A stretch of 64,000 bases of DNA, from NCBI RefSeq assembly GCF_024347575.1, contig NZ_AP025504.1:310001-374000 (forward strand), read 5' to 3'. A model generated the notes under the pieces. That model was not told the DNA's origin. It did not search any database and was given only the letters and a program-made list of their open reading frames with translations. Within the stretch, counting starts at the first letter, position 1. Every line of letters starts with the position of its first letter. The stretch is from Vibrio pelagius (GTDB taxonomy: Bacteria; Pseudomonadota; Gammaproteobacteria; Enterobacterales; Vibrionaceae). Positions 54,041 through 63,802 of the stretch are shown piece after piece. Made by a program: the position numbers and the translations under genes.

Positions 54041-54874
54041 TTAATAGTTATTCGCCGCCTGAGTTGTTCTGTTTTTTATTCTTTGTGAAGGGTGCGTAAT
54101 AGGAATCGCGGATAATAACTCTTTGGTGTATTCATTCTTTGGCGATGAATAGACCTCTTTTGCAGTTCCCATTTCGACAATTTTCCCTTTTTTCATTACC
54201 GCCACGTGGTCTGAAATATGTTTAACCACCGACAAATCGTGTGAGATAAATATGATGGACAAATTCATCTCTTTTTGTATCTTGAGCAGTAAATTCAAGA
54301 TCTGAGCTTGTACTGATACATCCAACGCCGATACTGACTCATCACAGATAAGTAGTTTTGGTTTAAGTGCAATGGCTCTAGCAATGCCAATGCGCTGCCT
54401 TTGACCACCGGAAAACTCATGGGGATAACGGTTTACCGCCGTGTGAGGCAAACCTATCTTGTCGAGCAGTTCCAATACCCACTGTTTTCGCTCTGCTGGT
54501 GTACCGATACCATGAATCTTATAAGGCTCTTCCAGGATGCCACCAACCGTATGCCTTTGATTCAACGACTCTAATGGATCTTGAAAGACAATCTGCATTT
54601 CGCGGCGAAGCGGTCTCATCTGCTTTGAGTTCAAAGACGTGATCTCTTTACCCTCGAAGAAGATCTTGCCTTCCGTCGGTTCATACAACTTAAGGATGGT
54701 ACGCCCAAGTGTGCTTTTTCCGCATCCAGACTCACCCACAAGTCCTAAGGTTTGACCTTGTTCTAAACTGAACGACACGCCATCGACGGCTTTGATCACA
54801 TAACCTTTTTTGAAGACCCCCTTACCCGTTAGGTAATACTGTTTTAACCCTTCAATTCTTAGTATCTCTGCCAT
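54041..54874 (-). CDS. OppF/DppF-like ABC importer ATPase
   Basis: 277 residues: Walker A GESGCGKST (47-55), Q-loop VFQDPLESLNQR, signature [14 protein letters not shown], Walker B LLICDESVSALD and switch His in IFISHDL, plus the OppF-type C-terminal extension (YTKELLSAIPITHPSQ). The Walker B carries Ser after Glu (DESVSALD), as is common in OppF-type subunits, and the Glu is kept. The ATG overlaps the stop of the first ATPase gene. The two ATPases would form a heterodimer under the permease pair encoded at 57600-59686. Confidence 0.9.
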   Translation of the reverse strand: MAEILRIEGLKQYYLTGKGVFKKGYVIKAVDGVSFSLEQGQTLGLVGESGCGKSTLGRTILKLYEPTEGKIFFEGKEITSLNSKQMRPLRREMQIVFQDPLESLNQRHTVGGILEEPYKIHGIGTPAERKQWVLELLDKIGLPHTAVNRYPHEFSGGQRQRIGIARAIALKPKLLICDESVSALDVSVQAQILNLLLKIQKEMNLSIIFISHDLSVVKHISDHVAVMKKGKIVEMGTAKEVYSSPKNEYTKELLSAIPITHPSQRIKNRTTQAANNY

Positions 54875-55746
54875 TACGATGCCCCTTGGTATTCAGGAAA
54901 AAGTGACAGATCAATAGGGTCAATCTGTATTGCTTGCTTTGGCTCTGAATCCAAACCAGGAATCAAGCCAAGTAACCTCTTGGTATAAGGATGTTTCGGG
55001 TAATCAAAGAGCTCAAAAACATCTGCGTTTTCAACAATACGCCCGTCATACATCACCGCAACGTCATCACAGATCTCAGCAACCACACCTAAGTCATGCG
55101 TAATGAAAATCATCGCCATGCCCGTCTCTTCCTGTAGCTCTTTCATGAGTTTGAGGATCGAGGCTTGTACTGTCACATCCAAGGCTGTGGTTGGTTCATC
55201 ACAGATAAGCACATCCGGCTTACAAGCCAATGCCATTGCGATCATCACTCGCTGCCTCATACCACCAGAAAGGTTGTGTGGGTACTCTTGAAATCTGAGC
55301 TCAGGCATCGGAATTTTTACTTTTTCTAGCAAGCCGATCGCGTAGTCTATCTTTTCAGCCTTAGACATCTGGCGGTGGTGTAGATCAAGTACTTCCACTA
55401 ACTGGTTACCAACAGTTTGAACCGGATTCAGCGCCGTCATTGGATCTTGGAAGATGATTGAGATGCGATTACCACGCATTTGGTACAAATCCTGCTCCGC
55501 CATCTTGGTTAGATCCGTCTCGCGATACCAAATTTCACCCGCAGTGACCTGCCCGTATGGTTTAGGCAACAACCCCATGATCGACATTGATGTCACGCTT
55601 TTGCCGCTGCCCGACTCTCCTACTAATCCCAAGGTTCTGCCTGCTTTAACGTCAAACGAGACACCTTTTAGGATCTTGACTGCGCCTTCATCGGTGCTGA
55701 ATTCCACCTCTAAATCGCGTACTTTTAGTACTGTTTGTTGCTTCAT
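54874..55746 (-). CDS. OppD/DppD-like ABC importer ATPase
   Basis: About 290 residues: Walker A GESGSGKS (43-50), Q-loop [11 protein letters not shown], signature [14 protein letters not shown], Walker [13 protein letters not shown], switch His FITHDLG and the OppD-type C-terminal segment ([15 protein letters not shown]). The Cys-cluster of some OppD/DppD iron-sulfur sites is not seen. ATG 55746 is chosen; the frame is open up to a TTG at 55782, but that would overlap the preceding gene's stop and lacks a ribosome site. It overlaps the next ATPase by a TAATG. Confidence 0.9.
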   Translation of the reverse strand: MKQQTVLKVRDLEVEFSTDEGAVKILKGVSFDVKAGRTLGLVGESGSGKSVTSMSIMGLLPKPYGQVTAGEIWYRETDLTKMAEQDLYQMRGNRISIIFQDPMTALNPVQTVGNQLVEVLDLHHRQMSKAEKIDYAIGLLEKVKIPMPELRFQEYPHNLSGGMRQRVMIAMALACKPDVLICDEPTTALDVTVQASILKLMKELQEETGMAMIFITHDLGVVAEICDDVAVMYDGRIVENADVFELFDYPKHPYTKRLLGLIPGLDSEPKQAIQIDPIDLSLFPEYQGAS

Positions 55747-55759
55747 TGAATATTGCGCC

Positions 55760-57583
55760 CTATAGCCTGTAACGGTCGTCAATCACAGTGACAGGTTCGA
55801 ACGTTTCGCCCTCTTTGTAAGCCAACTGAGTCTGCTGTTTTAATTCGGTATCAATCCAGAAGTTACTGGTGCCTAGAATGTTGAACATCGCAGCGGTTTT
55901 CTTCGTCATTGGGTTGTTTGGAAACTTAACCCAACGCCAGTGTGCATCGCGTGTATAAGGCACCATGTAACCCGGCACAATGACGTAGGCGTTTGAGATT
56001 GCTTTCTGTATCTCTCTAGAAAGTTGATATTTCTTTCCAGCATCGAATTCAGATTGGAATGCTTCAATCTTGCGATCCAACTCTGGCGAACTGTAGTTGG
56101 TGTGATTATTGGTCTGAACTCGGTTTGCATTAATAGAGTGGAAATACTCTTTGTATGCCGGAAGCTCACCACCCCCCATATTCAGAAATGCAAGTTGATG
56201 CTTTTTCTCTAAGATGTATTTGAATGCCGCCGAGCCATCGACCAAGTTCAAGTTAAGCTCTAAACCTGCTAGCTTGGCTTGCTCTTTGAGATACGCAATA
56301 CGAGGTGTCCAGATGTTGTAACCGTAAGTGATCTTAAAGCTGAGGCGCACGCCGTTTTTATTGACTCGAATACCATCAGGACCAATGTTGGTGAAACCAG
56401 CTGCTTCGAAATAACCGATAGCCAACTCTGGTTCGAACGCAGGCGCTTTCGCATCGGGCAGATCGTATTCGCCGTGACCAAAGCCCAAAGCATGAGGCTT
56501 GCGTGAGTAGTCACCGCGAAGTACGTTCTTGATCATACCGTCAAAGTCAGTAGCGAAAGTGATCCCTTTACGAACGTTGATATCATTCAACAGTGGCATT
56601 GAGGTATTCATCCACAAGCCACCCGCACCTTGTGGTGTTTGGTTGAAGCCCCAAAATTTTTGAATATAGCCTTTGGTAAAGGGCTCTGAATCGGTTTTCT
56701 CATGCCACATTTGCGGAAGGACCATAGCAAAGGTGTCCAACTTACCTTTCTCAAAGTGTTTACGTGCAATATCTGAGTCGCGAATCACCTTGATACGTAA
56801 TTTGTCGACATTAAAACGATTCTGATAATACTTATTACTGTATCCCCACCAATCGACACCTACATGTTGAAAGGTAATACTGCGACCTTTATTGACCTTA
56901 GATATGTAGTAAGGCGACGTCGTTGGCTCAGCTTTAAAGTTGTATTTACGAACAAAGTTGTCGTCCATACCATCGCCATTTTGATCATTGATATTGGCAA
57001 AATAGTGTTGCGGGCGCGGTTGCAAACCGTGGCTTGGTGTATTGAGTAGCACCATCAACTCATCATTACTCTTTGGCTCAGAGACAGTGATAGAGATGGT
57101 GTAGTCATCGAACTTCTCGACATTTTCGATGCTGTTTCTGAAGAAATCGTTGTACCAAGGATCGATAATGTCCTTAGAACGGTAGTACGTCAGCATGAAC
57201 AGGTAATCATCTGCCGTTACCGCTTCACCATCAGACCATTTGGCTTTTGGATTCAACTTAAAGTAAGCCGTTTTGTAGTCATCCGAGAACGCCCACTCAT
57301 CAGCAAGTTGAGGTATCCACTTGCCCGTATTTGGGTGACGTTGCGCAAGCTTTGGCGTGCCATCCATAATGTAAAAGCGAATACCCGAGTTCGCGTCAGG
57401 GCCGACAGAGCGAAGAGTTTGTGGAAAGCTCAACATGTAACTACGCAGAGTTCCGCCACGTTTAGCCTCGTCCGACGCAAAAACAGGGTCTTGCCAGTTG
57501 CTGTGCCATTGCAGGTCATGTGGTAGTGTGGCTGCCTGAGCCAAACCACTGAACAGCAGTGAAATAAGTGCAAATCTATACAT
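55760..57583 (-). CDS. Periplasmic substrate-binding protein, YejA/OppA type
   Basis: 607 residues with a signal peptide (MYRFALISLLFSGLAQA). The mature chain follows the YejA line of the SBP_bac_5 family: DEAKRGGTLRSYMLSFPQTL, GKWIPQLADEWAFSDDYKTA, KAKWSDGEAVTADDYLFML and NDINVRKGITFATDFDGMI. It binds oligopeptides or similar ligands and delivers them to the permeases. ATG 57583 has AGGAAG upstream and opens the signal peptide. Its neighbours are the permease gene (16 nt before) and the first ATPase gene. It is a paralogue of the yejA gene cut by the right edge. Confidence 0.88.
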   Translation of the reverse strand: MYRFALISLLFSGLAQAATLPHDLQWHSNWQDPVFASDEAKRGGTLRSYMLSFPQTLRSVGPDANSGIRFYIMDGTPKLAQRHPNTGKWIPQLADEWAFSDDYKTAYFKLNPKAKWSDGEAVTADDYLFMLTYYRSKDIIDPWYNDFFRNSIENVEKFDDYTISITVSEPKSNDELMVLLNTPSHGLQPRPQHYFANINDQNGDGMDDNFVRKYNFKAEPTTSPYYISKVNKGRSITFQHVGVDWWGYSNKYYQNRFNVDKLRIKVIRDSDIARKHFEKGKLDTFAMVLPQMWHEKTDSEPFTKGYIQKFWGFNQTPQGAGGLWMNTSMPLLNDINVRKGITFATDFDGMIKNVLRGDYSRKPHALGFGHGEYDLPDAKAPAFEPELAIGYFEAAGFTNIGPDGIRVNKNGVRLSFKITYGYNIWTPRIAYLKEQAKLAGLELNLNLVDGSAAFKYILEKKHQLAFLNMGGGELPAYKEYFHSINANRVQTNNHTNYSSPELDRKIEAFQSEFDAGKKYQLSREIQKAISNAYVIVPGYMVPYTRDAHWRWVKFPNNPMTKKTAAMFNILGTSNFWIDTELKQQTQLAYKEGETFEPVTVIDDRYRL

Positions 57584-57599
57584 GATTACTTCCTTGTTT

Positions 57600-58658
57600 C
57601 TATCTATATAGAGTGTATTTTTTCGGGTCGAAGGCGGTACGAATGGCCTCACCAATGAAGGTCACCATGACCAACACAGAAACAATCGCTGTTACCACAG
57701 ACACGACAATCCAAGGTGAATCCAAGTTCGACTTCCCTTGTTGTAACAGCTCTCCCCAACTCGGTGTTGGAGGAACAAGGCCAAGACCCAGATAATCTAA
57801 CGCCGTCAGAGCAGTAATGTTCGCAGCAATAGTGAAAGGTGCTAGCGTCACTATCATCACCATGGTATTGGGCAAGATATGGTGGAAAATGATCCTTGCA
57901 GTGGAAGCACCTAAAGCTTTGGCAGCCAACACATATTCTCGCGCTGACTCCTTGTATGTCATGGTTCGCATGTACCAGGTAATACCCATCCAACTGAATG
58001 CCACGTTGATCAGGACGAACAACATAAAGGTGGGTTGCGCTATGGAAACCAAAATCATAATTACGTACAGGAACGGCACCATTGACCACGTTTCAATCAG
58101 CCTTTGCACGACTAAATCGAATTTCCCACCAAAGAACCCCATTGCACAGCCAACCGTGACACCAATGACGTAGGCGATGCTCATCGTCAGCAAAGCAAAG
58201 CCCATCGCAGTTCGAAAGCCGTAAACCAAACGGGCAAGAATGTCACGACCAATAACGTCGGTGCCTAGGTAGTGTTGCGATTCAAAATCTGGAGCGTTAG
58301 GTGGAAAGTTGCCTGAAAAGTCCTGCTCAAATGCATTCCAAGGGACCAATGGTAATAACACAAAGTCACCATTGTTCTCATATTCAAAGTTCTGCTGCAG
58401 ATCGCGGTAGTTGGTTTCTGCTGCGTAGTCCAAACCAAACGTGCTGCCTGAATACACATCTGAAAAAATTGGGAAGAAGTACTCGCCTTGGTAACGCACA
58501 ACGAGCGCTTTACTATTGATCAGCACTTCTGCACACAGAGACAAAATCAACAATGTAGACAACAACATAAGTGACCAGTAGCCACGCTTGATCTCTTTGA
58601 AGCGTTTAATCTGTTTTCTGGTCAACGGGTTGATTGTGAATAGATTTAATCCAGACAT
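57600..58658 (-). CDS. ABC importer permease, YejE/OppC type
   Basis: 352 residues. An N-terminal membrane segment (WSLMLLSTLLILSLCAEVLI) is followed by a periplasmic loop of about 120 residues (GSTFGLDYAAETNYRDLQQN), then LGTDVIGRDILARLVYGFRT and five further segments with the EAA loop REYVLAAKALGASTARIIFHH. It ends EAIRTAFDPKKYTLYR, as in YejE. ATG 58658 begins 2 nt after the upstream permease stop; the frame is open further but without a better start. It is a paralogue of the 61667 permease. Confidence 0.9.
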   Translation of the reverse strand: MSGLNLFTINPLTRKQIKRFKEIKRGYWSLMLLSTLLILSLCAEVLINSKALVVRYQGEYFFPIFSDVYSGSTFGLDYAAETNYRDLQQNFEYENNGDFVLLPLVPWNAFEQDFSGNFPPNAPDFESQHYLGTDVIGRDILARLVYGFRTAMGFALLTMSIAYVIGVTVGCAMGFFGGKFDLVVQRLIETWSMVPFLYVIMILVSIAQPTFMLFVLINVAFSWMGITWYMRTMTYKESAREYVLAAKALGASTARIIFHHILPNTMVMIVTLAPFTIAANITALTALDYLGLGLVPPTPSWGELLQQGKSNLDSPWIVVSVVTAIVSVLVMVTFIGEAIRTAFDPKKYTLYR

Positions 58659-58660
58659 GA

Positions 58661-59686
58661 TTACGCTCCAAACTTCACTCGAGGATCGACAAGCGCAACG
58701 CACACATCAGATAAAATATTGCCAAATAGCAGCACCAATGCGTTAATCGCAACAATGCCCATGACCACTGGGTAATCCCGCTCTACAATCGACTCATAAC
58801 CAAGCAGACCGATGCCATTAATATCGAAGATCACTTCAATCAAGAATGAGCCTGTCATGAAAAACAGTAGTGAGTTACCAAAGTGGCTGGCAATCGGAAT
58901 CAAGCTATTGCGAAGCGCATGTTTACGAATGGCTTGTCTAAATGGCAGACCTTTAGCAATCGCGGTTCGAATGTAATCCGATGAAAGGTTCTCCATCAGG
59001 TTATTTTTCATGGTCATGGTTAATGTGGCGAAATCGCCAATTAAGTAACAAATTAGAGGCAGCACTGCATGCCAGAGGATGTCTGTCACCTGCTCTGACA
59101 ATGTGGTGAAATCATCAAAATCATCGTCGACAAACCCACCCATCGGGAACCACTCTAAGTGGTAGCTAAACAAGGTGATAAGCAGAACACCGACTACGTA
59201 ACCTGGTAGTGCATAACCAACAAAAATCATGATTGACGAGGCGGAGTCAAAAACACTGCCATGCTTCAACGCCTTGTAGTAACCAAGTGGGATCGAAATG
59301 AAGTAGCTGATGAAGAACGTGATGCCACCATACATTGCAGACACTGGCAATCGCTCAAAGATCATCTCCGTAACTGGCTCGTAGTAACGAGTCGATTCAC
59401 CCAAATCGAATTGAATCAAGCGTGACAACCAATCGAGGTAAGCGTCTGTTACGGGTTTATCTAAACCGTAAAACTTATTTAAGTCTGCTAACTGTTCTTC
59501 TGAAAGTGCGGAGTTTTGGCCCACCACAGCGCTCGCCGAAGCGCCATCACCTTGCGGCTGCATATTAGCGAGCATGCGCTCCACCGGACCACCCGGCACA
59601 AAGCGGGTAATCGCGAAGATGAGTATTGTGATCCCTAGAAACGTCGGTACAACTAACGCGAAACGCTTCAATAAATATGCAACCAT
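58661..59686 (-). CDS. ABC importer permease, YejB/OppB type
   Basis: 341 residues with six membrane segments. The N-terminus MVAYLLKRFALVVPTFLGIT and RFVPGGPVERM, then the EAA loop SDYIRTAIAKGLPFRQAIRKH and the end VALVDPRVKFGA, are YejB-like. Compared with the true yejB at 62706 the loop after residue 40 is shorter. It is the first gene of the importer-barrel-protease operon, about 32 nt behind a predicted promoter start. A GGAGT lies 15 nt before the ATG, somewhat far. Confidence 0.9.
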   Translation of the reverse strand: MVAYLLKRFALVVPTFLGITILIFAITRFVPGGPVERMLANMQPQGDGASASAVVGQNSALSEEQLADLNKFYGLDKPVTDAYLDWLSRLIQFDLGESTRYYEPVTEMIFERLPVSAMYGGITFFISYFISIPLGYYKALKHGSVFDSASSIMIFVGYALPGYVVGVLLITLFSYHLEWFPMGGFVDDDFDDFTTLSEQVTDILWHAVLPLICYLIGDFATLTMTMKNNLMENLSSDYIRTAIAKGLPFRQAIRKHALRNSLIPIASHFGNSLLFFMTGSFLIEVIFDINGIGLLGYESIVERDYPVVMGIVAINALVLLFGNILSDVCVALVDPRVKFGA

Positions 59687-59724
59687 TTTATTTAGCCAAA
59701 CTCCATTTATAACAACTGAGCATC

Positions 59725-59752
59725 AATATAATTAATGACAAAACGTAGTCAA
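59725..59752 (-). promoter_or_regulatory. Predicted sigma-70 promoter of the importer-protease operon
   Basis: Read on the minus strand: -35 TTGACT (plus 59747-59752), 16-nt spacer, -10 TATATT (plus 59725-59730). Transcription would start near 59718, giving a leader of about 32 nt to ATG 59686. Both hexamers match four to five of six consensus bases. Confidence 0.6.
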
Positions 59753-59754
59753 AT

Positions 59755-59781
59755 GGTTACATTCTTGTACATAAGGTTACA
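59755..59781 (-). promoter_or_regulatory. Direct repeat abutting the -35 of the importer-protease promoter
   Basis: GGTTACA occurs at 59755-59761 and 59775-59781, 20 nt (two helical turns) apart, just upstream of the -35 element. The position suits an activator bound on one face of the DNA. No known regulator was matched. Confidence 0.45.
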
Positions 59782-60004
59782 AAAGCCGCAAGAAAAATAG
59801 GAGTAAAAACACTATATATCAATTAGTTAGGATAGAACAAAAACTCAAACCAAACGTTTGCATCTTGTTTATCTACAAACAAAGAATTTGAGAATTGAGG
59901 AGTCAGCTACAAAACTAGCTTATGTATTCGTCAACCTGGTTGGCTTTGAATGGGTTTACTGGCGAGCTAAGTAATTGAAAGAAGTCGAAATGAATAGATG
60001 AAGA

Positions 60005-60029
60005 AGCCCGATATTTTAGGCATCGGGCT
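60005..60029 (-). terminator. Terminator of the yej operon
   Basis: AGCCCGAT (60005-60012) and ATCGGGCT (60022-60029) form a perfect 8-bp stem with a 9-nt loop, 31 nt after the yejF stop. The following minus-strand sequence is TTCTTC-rich, not a pure T run, so strength is uncertain. Confidence 0.65.
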
Positions 60030-60059
60030 CGATAGACAAAAGCGACAAATGAGTTGTGG

Positions 60060-61664
60060 TTAAGTGCCTACATTGGACAAAGATACCAACTGTTGGGTGT
60101 ATTCATGTTGAGGGTTAGAAAAAAGCTGTTCTGTTTCGCCCTTCTCAATTACCTCTCCCGCTTTCATCACAATGGTATAGTGGCAAAGTGATTTAACGAC
60201 GTTCAAATCATGACTGATAAACAGATAGGTCAACTGATACTTTTCCTGCAGCGATTTCAGAAGCTCCAGTACTTGCGCTTGAACCGTTCTATCCAAAGAA
60301 GATGTCGGCTCATCCAGTAAAATAAACTCTGGCTTAAGCACTAAGGCTCGCGCAATTGCGATACGCTGCCGCTGCCCACCTGAAAATTCATTCGGGTAGC
60401 GATAGCGCGTTTCAGGGTCTAAATCAACTTCCTTCATTACCTCACAAATGCGTTGGTCAAGTTCAGCTTCGTCCAATTCTTGATGAACTCGTAAGCCCTC
60501 TCCGATTACTTGCGCGACCGACATACGTGGATTCAGCGCTGAGAACGGATCTTGAAACACTACCTGCATTCGACTGCGATACGTCAACATCTCTTGACGA
60601 TTCAACCCTTGGATTTGATTGCCATCGTATTGGATTGAGCCTTCACTCTCGACCAGCTTCAAAATCGCCATACCGGTTGTCGACTTGCCCGAGCCACTCT
60701 CACCCACCAATCCAATTGAGTGACCTTGCTTGAGGTCAAACTGCATATCGGTGACCGCTTTCACGTGTGAGATGGTGCGTTTAAACAAGCCACCTGTGAT
60801 TGGAAACCACACTTTGAGCTGTTCAACATTGAGTAATGAACTTGCACCAGCTGTCACAGGGACAGGCAAACCTTTAGGATCAGAATCAATCAGCTTTTTG
60901 GTATACGGATGCTTTGGTGTAGTAAACAGCGAAGCGCACTCACCTTCTTCAACTAACTCACCATCTTTCATCACAGCAACACGGTCGGCAATTTTGCGTA
61001 CGATACTCAAATCGTGAGTAATAAACAGCATCGCCATACCAAGCTCTTGTTGAAGGTCTTTGAGCAAGTCCAGTATCTGGGCTTGTACAGACACATCTAA
61101 TGCCGTGGTCGGTTCGTCAGCAATTAACAACTCCGGCTCATTGATCAGAGCCATCGCAATCATGACTCGTTGGCGTTCACCCCCAGACAGTTCATGTGGA
61201 TAAGCATTGATCTTCTGCTCTGGGTGGCGGATACCGACTTTAGACAGCCATTCAACTGCTAATGCTTGCGCTTTATTGGTTCGCATTCCTCGATGAATCG
61301 CTAGGGTTTCCACCAGCTGCTTGCCCACTTTATGCAGTGGATTCAGAGACACCATTGGCTCTTGGAAAATCATACCGATTCGCCCTCCACGAATACCGCG
61401 CAGCTCACGATCGGAACAGCTAAGAATATCGGTACCAGCAAAGTTCACTCGACCAGTAAGATAGTGAGATGAACCTTTTGGCAATAACTTCAACACTGAG
61501 TTAGCGGTCACCGATTTTCCAGAGCCACTTTCGCCCACCAAGGCTAATGTTTCTCCTTTATTAATCGACAAGGAAACATTGTGAGTGACCTGTTCAATGG
61601 CATTTTTACGACCAAAACCAACAGAGAGGTTTTCAATAGTCAGAACAGTATTATTCATTGTCAT
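60060..61664 (-). CDS. yejF: ABC importer ATPase with two fused nucleotide-binding domains (YejF)
   Basis: 534 residues. Two complete ABC ATPase units lie in tandem: Walker A GESGSGKS at 44-51 and again near 320; signatures [14 protein letters not shown] and [14 protein letters not shown]; Walker [13 protein letters not shown] and [12 protein letters not shown]; His switches FITHDLS and FISHDLN. This is the YejF architecture, fusing the OppD-like and OppF-like parts. It energises the YejB/YejE permease. AGAGGTAA precedes ATG 61664, and the permease stop is 2 nt upstream. Confidence 0.93.
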   Translation of the reverse strand: MTMNNTVLTIENLSVGFGRKNAIEQVTHNVSLSINKGETLALVGESGSGKSVTANSVLKLLPKGSSHYLTGRVNFAGTDILSCSDRELRGIRGGRIGMIFQEPMVSLNPLHKVGKQLVETLAIHRGMRTNKAQALAVEWLSKVGIRHPEQKINAYPHELSGGERQRVMIAMALINEPELLIADEPTTALDVSVQAQILDLLKDLQQELGMAMLFITHDLSIVRKIADRVAVMKDGELVEEGECASLFTTPKHPYTKKLIDSDPKGLPVPVTAGASSLLNVEQLKVWFPITGGLFKRTISHVKAVTDMQFDLKQGHSIGLVGESGSGKSTTGMAILKLVESEGSIQYDGNQIQGLNRQEMLTYRSRMQVVFQDPFSALNPRMSVAQVIGEGLRVHQELDEAELDQRICEVMKEVDLDPETRYRYPNEFSGGQRQRIAIARALVLKPEFILLDEPTSSLDRTVQAQVLELLKSLQEKYQLTYLFISHDLNVVKSLCHYTIVMKAGEVIEKGETEQLFSNPQHEYTQQLVSLSNVGT

Positions 61665-61666
61665 TG

Positions 61667-62692
61667 TTACCTCTGCTGATGTGGGTCGAATGCGTCACGA
61701 ACCGCTTCACCAACAAACACTAACAGTGTCAGCATCAGCGATAATACAACAAACGCGGAAATACCAAGCCACGGCGCTTGGAGGTTAGCCTTGCCCTGAG
61801 CAAGCAACTCCCCCAAAGAAGGTGATCCTGCGGGCAGACCAAAACCTAGAAAATCAAGTGACGTCAACGTAGTCACCGATCCAGACAGAATGAATGGCAT
61901 CATGGTTAACGAAGCCACCATTGCGTTGGGTAGCATATGACGAAGCATAATTCGCTTATCTTCAACGCCCATGGCTTGTGCCGCTCTCACATAATCGAAA
62001 TTGCGACAACGTAAGAACTCAGCTCGCACAATCCCAACTAAACTCATCCAGCTAAACAGCACCATAATACCGAGCAACCACCAGAAGTTAGGTTCAATAA
62101 AACTAGATAGGATGATCAATAAGAAAAGTGTCGGCATCCCCGACCACACTTCAATAAAGCGCTGCCCGAACAGATCAACCCAGCCACCGTAGTAACCTTG
62201 TGTGGCACCAACAGCCACACCAATGGCACTCGACACTATAGTCAGTACAAAACCAAACAGCACCGAGATTCTAAAACCGTAGATAATCCGCGCTAATACA
62301 TCACGCCCTTTATCATCCGTACCCAACCAATTGACTGAATCTGGCTGAGATGGCACCGCCCCAGAGATTTCAAAGTTAATGGTGTCGTAGCTAAAGCGAA
62401 TCACAGGCCAGATCATGTAGCCTTTCTCTTCAATCAGTTCGATGACATAAGGGTCTTTATAATCCGCTTCGGTTTCGAACTCACCACCAAACTCAGTTTC
62501 TGCATATTCAGCCGCAACCGGAAAGAACCATTGATTATCGTAGGAGACCAACAGAGGCTTGTCGTTGGCGATAATCTCTGCAAACAGGCTCAACACAAAC
62601 AGAATGGAGAAGATCCACAGTGAGATAAAACCGCGCTTATTGGCTTTAAACCTTAACCATCTTGCTTCTGCTAAAGGATTTTTAAACTTCAT
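61667..62692 (-). CDS. yejE: ABC importer permease YejE
   Basis: 341 residues. N-terminus LAEARWLRFKANKRGFISLW, first membrane segment, a periplasmic loop with ETEFGGEFETEADYKDPYV, then LGTDDKGRDVLARIIYGFRI and the EAA loop FDYVRAAQAMGVEDKRIMLRH, ending EAVRDAFDPHQQR. This matches YejE well. It pairs with YejB to form the membrane channel for microcin-C-like peptides or other oligopeptides. It lies 13 nt after the yejB stop. Confidence 0.93.
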   Translation of the reverse strand: MKFKNPLAEARWLRFKANKRGFISLWIFSILFVLSLFAEIIANDKPLLVSYDNQWFFPVAAEYAETEFGGEFETEADYKDPYVIELIEEKGYMIWPVIRFSYDTINFEISGAVPSQPDSVNWLGTDDKGRDVLARIIYGFRISVLFGFVLTIVSSAIGVAVGATQGYYGGWVDLFGQRFIEVWSGMPTLFLLIILSSFIEPNFWWLLGIMVLFSWMSLVGIVRAEFLRCRNFDYVRAAQAMGVEDKRIMLRHMLPNAMVASLTMMPFILSGSVTTLTSLDFLGFGLPAGSPSLGELLAQGKANLQAPWLGISAFVVLSLMLTLLVFVGEAVRDAFDPHQQR

Positions 62693-62705
62693 TTAGAATT
62701 CACCA

Positions 62706-63794
62706 TTAACGCGCTTCAAAGTCGATTCGAGGATCAACCCAGGTATAGGTAAGATCGGAGATAATACTGAGAACGAGCCCAAGCAGAGTCATAATATAGA
62801 GGGAACTGAACACCACAGGGTAGTCTCGTTGAATCGTAGACTCGAAACCGAGCAAGCCTATCCCTTCTAAAGAAAACATCACCTCTATCAGCATCGAGCC
62901 AGTAAAGAAGATACTAATAAACGCACTTGGGAATCCCGCGATAATAATAAGCATTGCATTACGGAAAACATGTCGGTACAAGATGCTGTTTTCATCGAGC
63001 CCCTTGGCACGAGCCGTGACAACGTATTGCTTGTTGATTTCATCGAGGAAAGAGTTCTTAGTCAGCATACTTAAGGTCGCGAAGCCGCCAATCACCATCG
63101 CGAAGATTGGCAGCGCCAAGTGCCAGAAGTAGTCGATGATTTGCTGATACCAATTGAGCTGGTCAAAATTGCTGGAGACCAATCCACGCAATGGGAACCA
63201 ACTAAAGTAGTTACCGCTTGCGAAAAGGATGATCAGAATAATCGCAAATAAGAAACCCGGAACCGCATAGCCGACAATCACCACCGCACTCGACCAGATA
63301 TCGAATCTAGAGCCGTGATGAATCGCTTTCATAATACCCAGTGGAATCGAGATGACGTAAATGATCAACGTACTCCACAATCCAAGAGATATGGAGACAG
63401 GCAGACGCTCGACAATCAAATCGATAACATTGCCTCCTTTAAATAAGCTTTCACCAAAGTTAAAAGTGGCGTAGTTTTTCAGCATATCGAAATAGCGGAC
63501 ATGAATCGGCTTGTCGAAACCAAACTGCTTTTTGATCTCTTCAACCACTTCGGGGTCTAAACCGCGTGAGCCCTTGTAGCCGCTCGAAGAAGCTTGTTCT
63601 GAATCGCTCAAGTCAACTTCTTGTCCACCACCAGAAAAGCGCTCCATAATGCCAGAGTTGTGACCTTCCAACTGTGCCACCGCCTGTTCTACAGGGCCAC
63701 CGGGGGCAATCTGGATAATGAAGAAGTTAATGGTGATGATCGCCCATAAAGTGGGGATCACCAACAGTAAGCGTCTAAATATATACGCAGCCAT
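62706..63794 (-). CDS. yejB: ABC importer permease YejB
   Basis: 362 residues: [36 protein letters not shown], a Gly/Ser-rich loop characteristic of YejB (residues about 48-77), [20 protein letters not shown], the EAA loop [22 protein letters not shown] and the end [11 protein letters not shown]. Six membrane segments are visible. It starts 8 nt after the yejA stop, with GGGAG before the ATG. Confidence 0.93.
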   Translation of the reverse strand: MAAYIFRRLLLVIPTLWAIITINFFIIQIAPGGPVEQAVAQLEGHNSGIMERFSGGGQEVDLSDSEQASSSGYKGSRGLDPEVVEEIKKQFGFDKPIHVRYFDMLKNYATFNFGESLFKGGNVIDLIVERLPVSISLGLWSTLIIYVISIPLGIMKAIHHGSRFDIWSSAVVIVGYAVPGFLFAIILIILFASGNYFSWFPLRGLVSSNFDQLNWYQQIIDYFWHLALPIFAMVIGGFATLSMLTKNSFLDEINKQYVVTARAKGLDENSILYRHVFRNAMLIIIAGFPSAFISIFFTGSMLIEVMFSLEGIGLLGFESTIQRDYPVVFSSLYIMTLLGLVLSIISDLTYTWVDPRIDFEAR

Positions 63795-63802
63795 GAGACT
63801 CC

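Larger units (their letters stand above)
59687..60059. other. Intergenic region between the two ABC importer operons
   Basis: 373 nt without a gene. It holds a predicted minus-strand promoter (59725-59752) with direct repeats behind it, a 10-bp palindrome CAAACGTTTG at 59851-59860, and the yej operon terminator at 60005-60029. Confidence 0.7.

Noticed and set aside
57649-58089. Minus-strand ORF of 146 codons inside the YejE-like permease gene
   Set aside because: Same-strand alternative frame of an EAA-loop permease; no start signal and no family resemblance.
59851-59860. CAAACGTTTG palindrome as a possible LacI-type operator
   Set aside because: A 10-bp palindrome alone is weak evidence and it lies more than 100 nt upstream of the predicted promoter.
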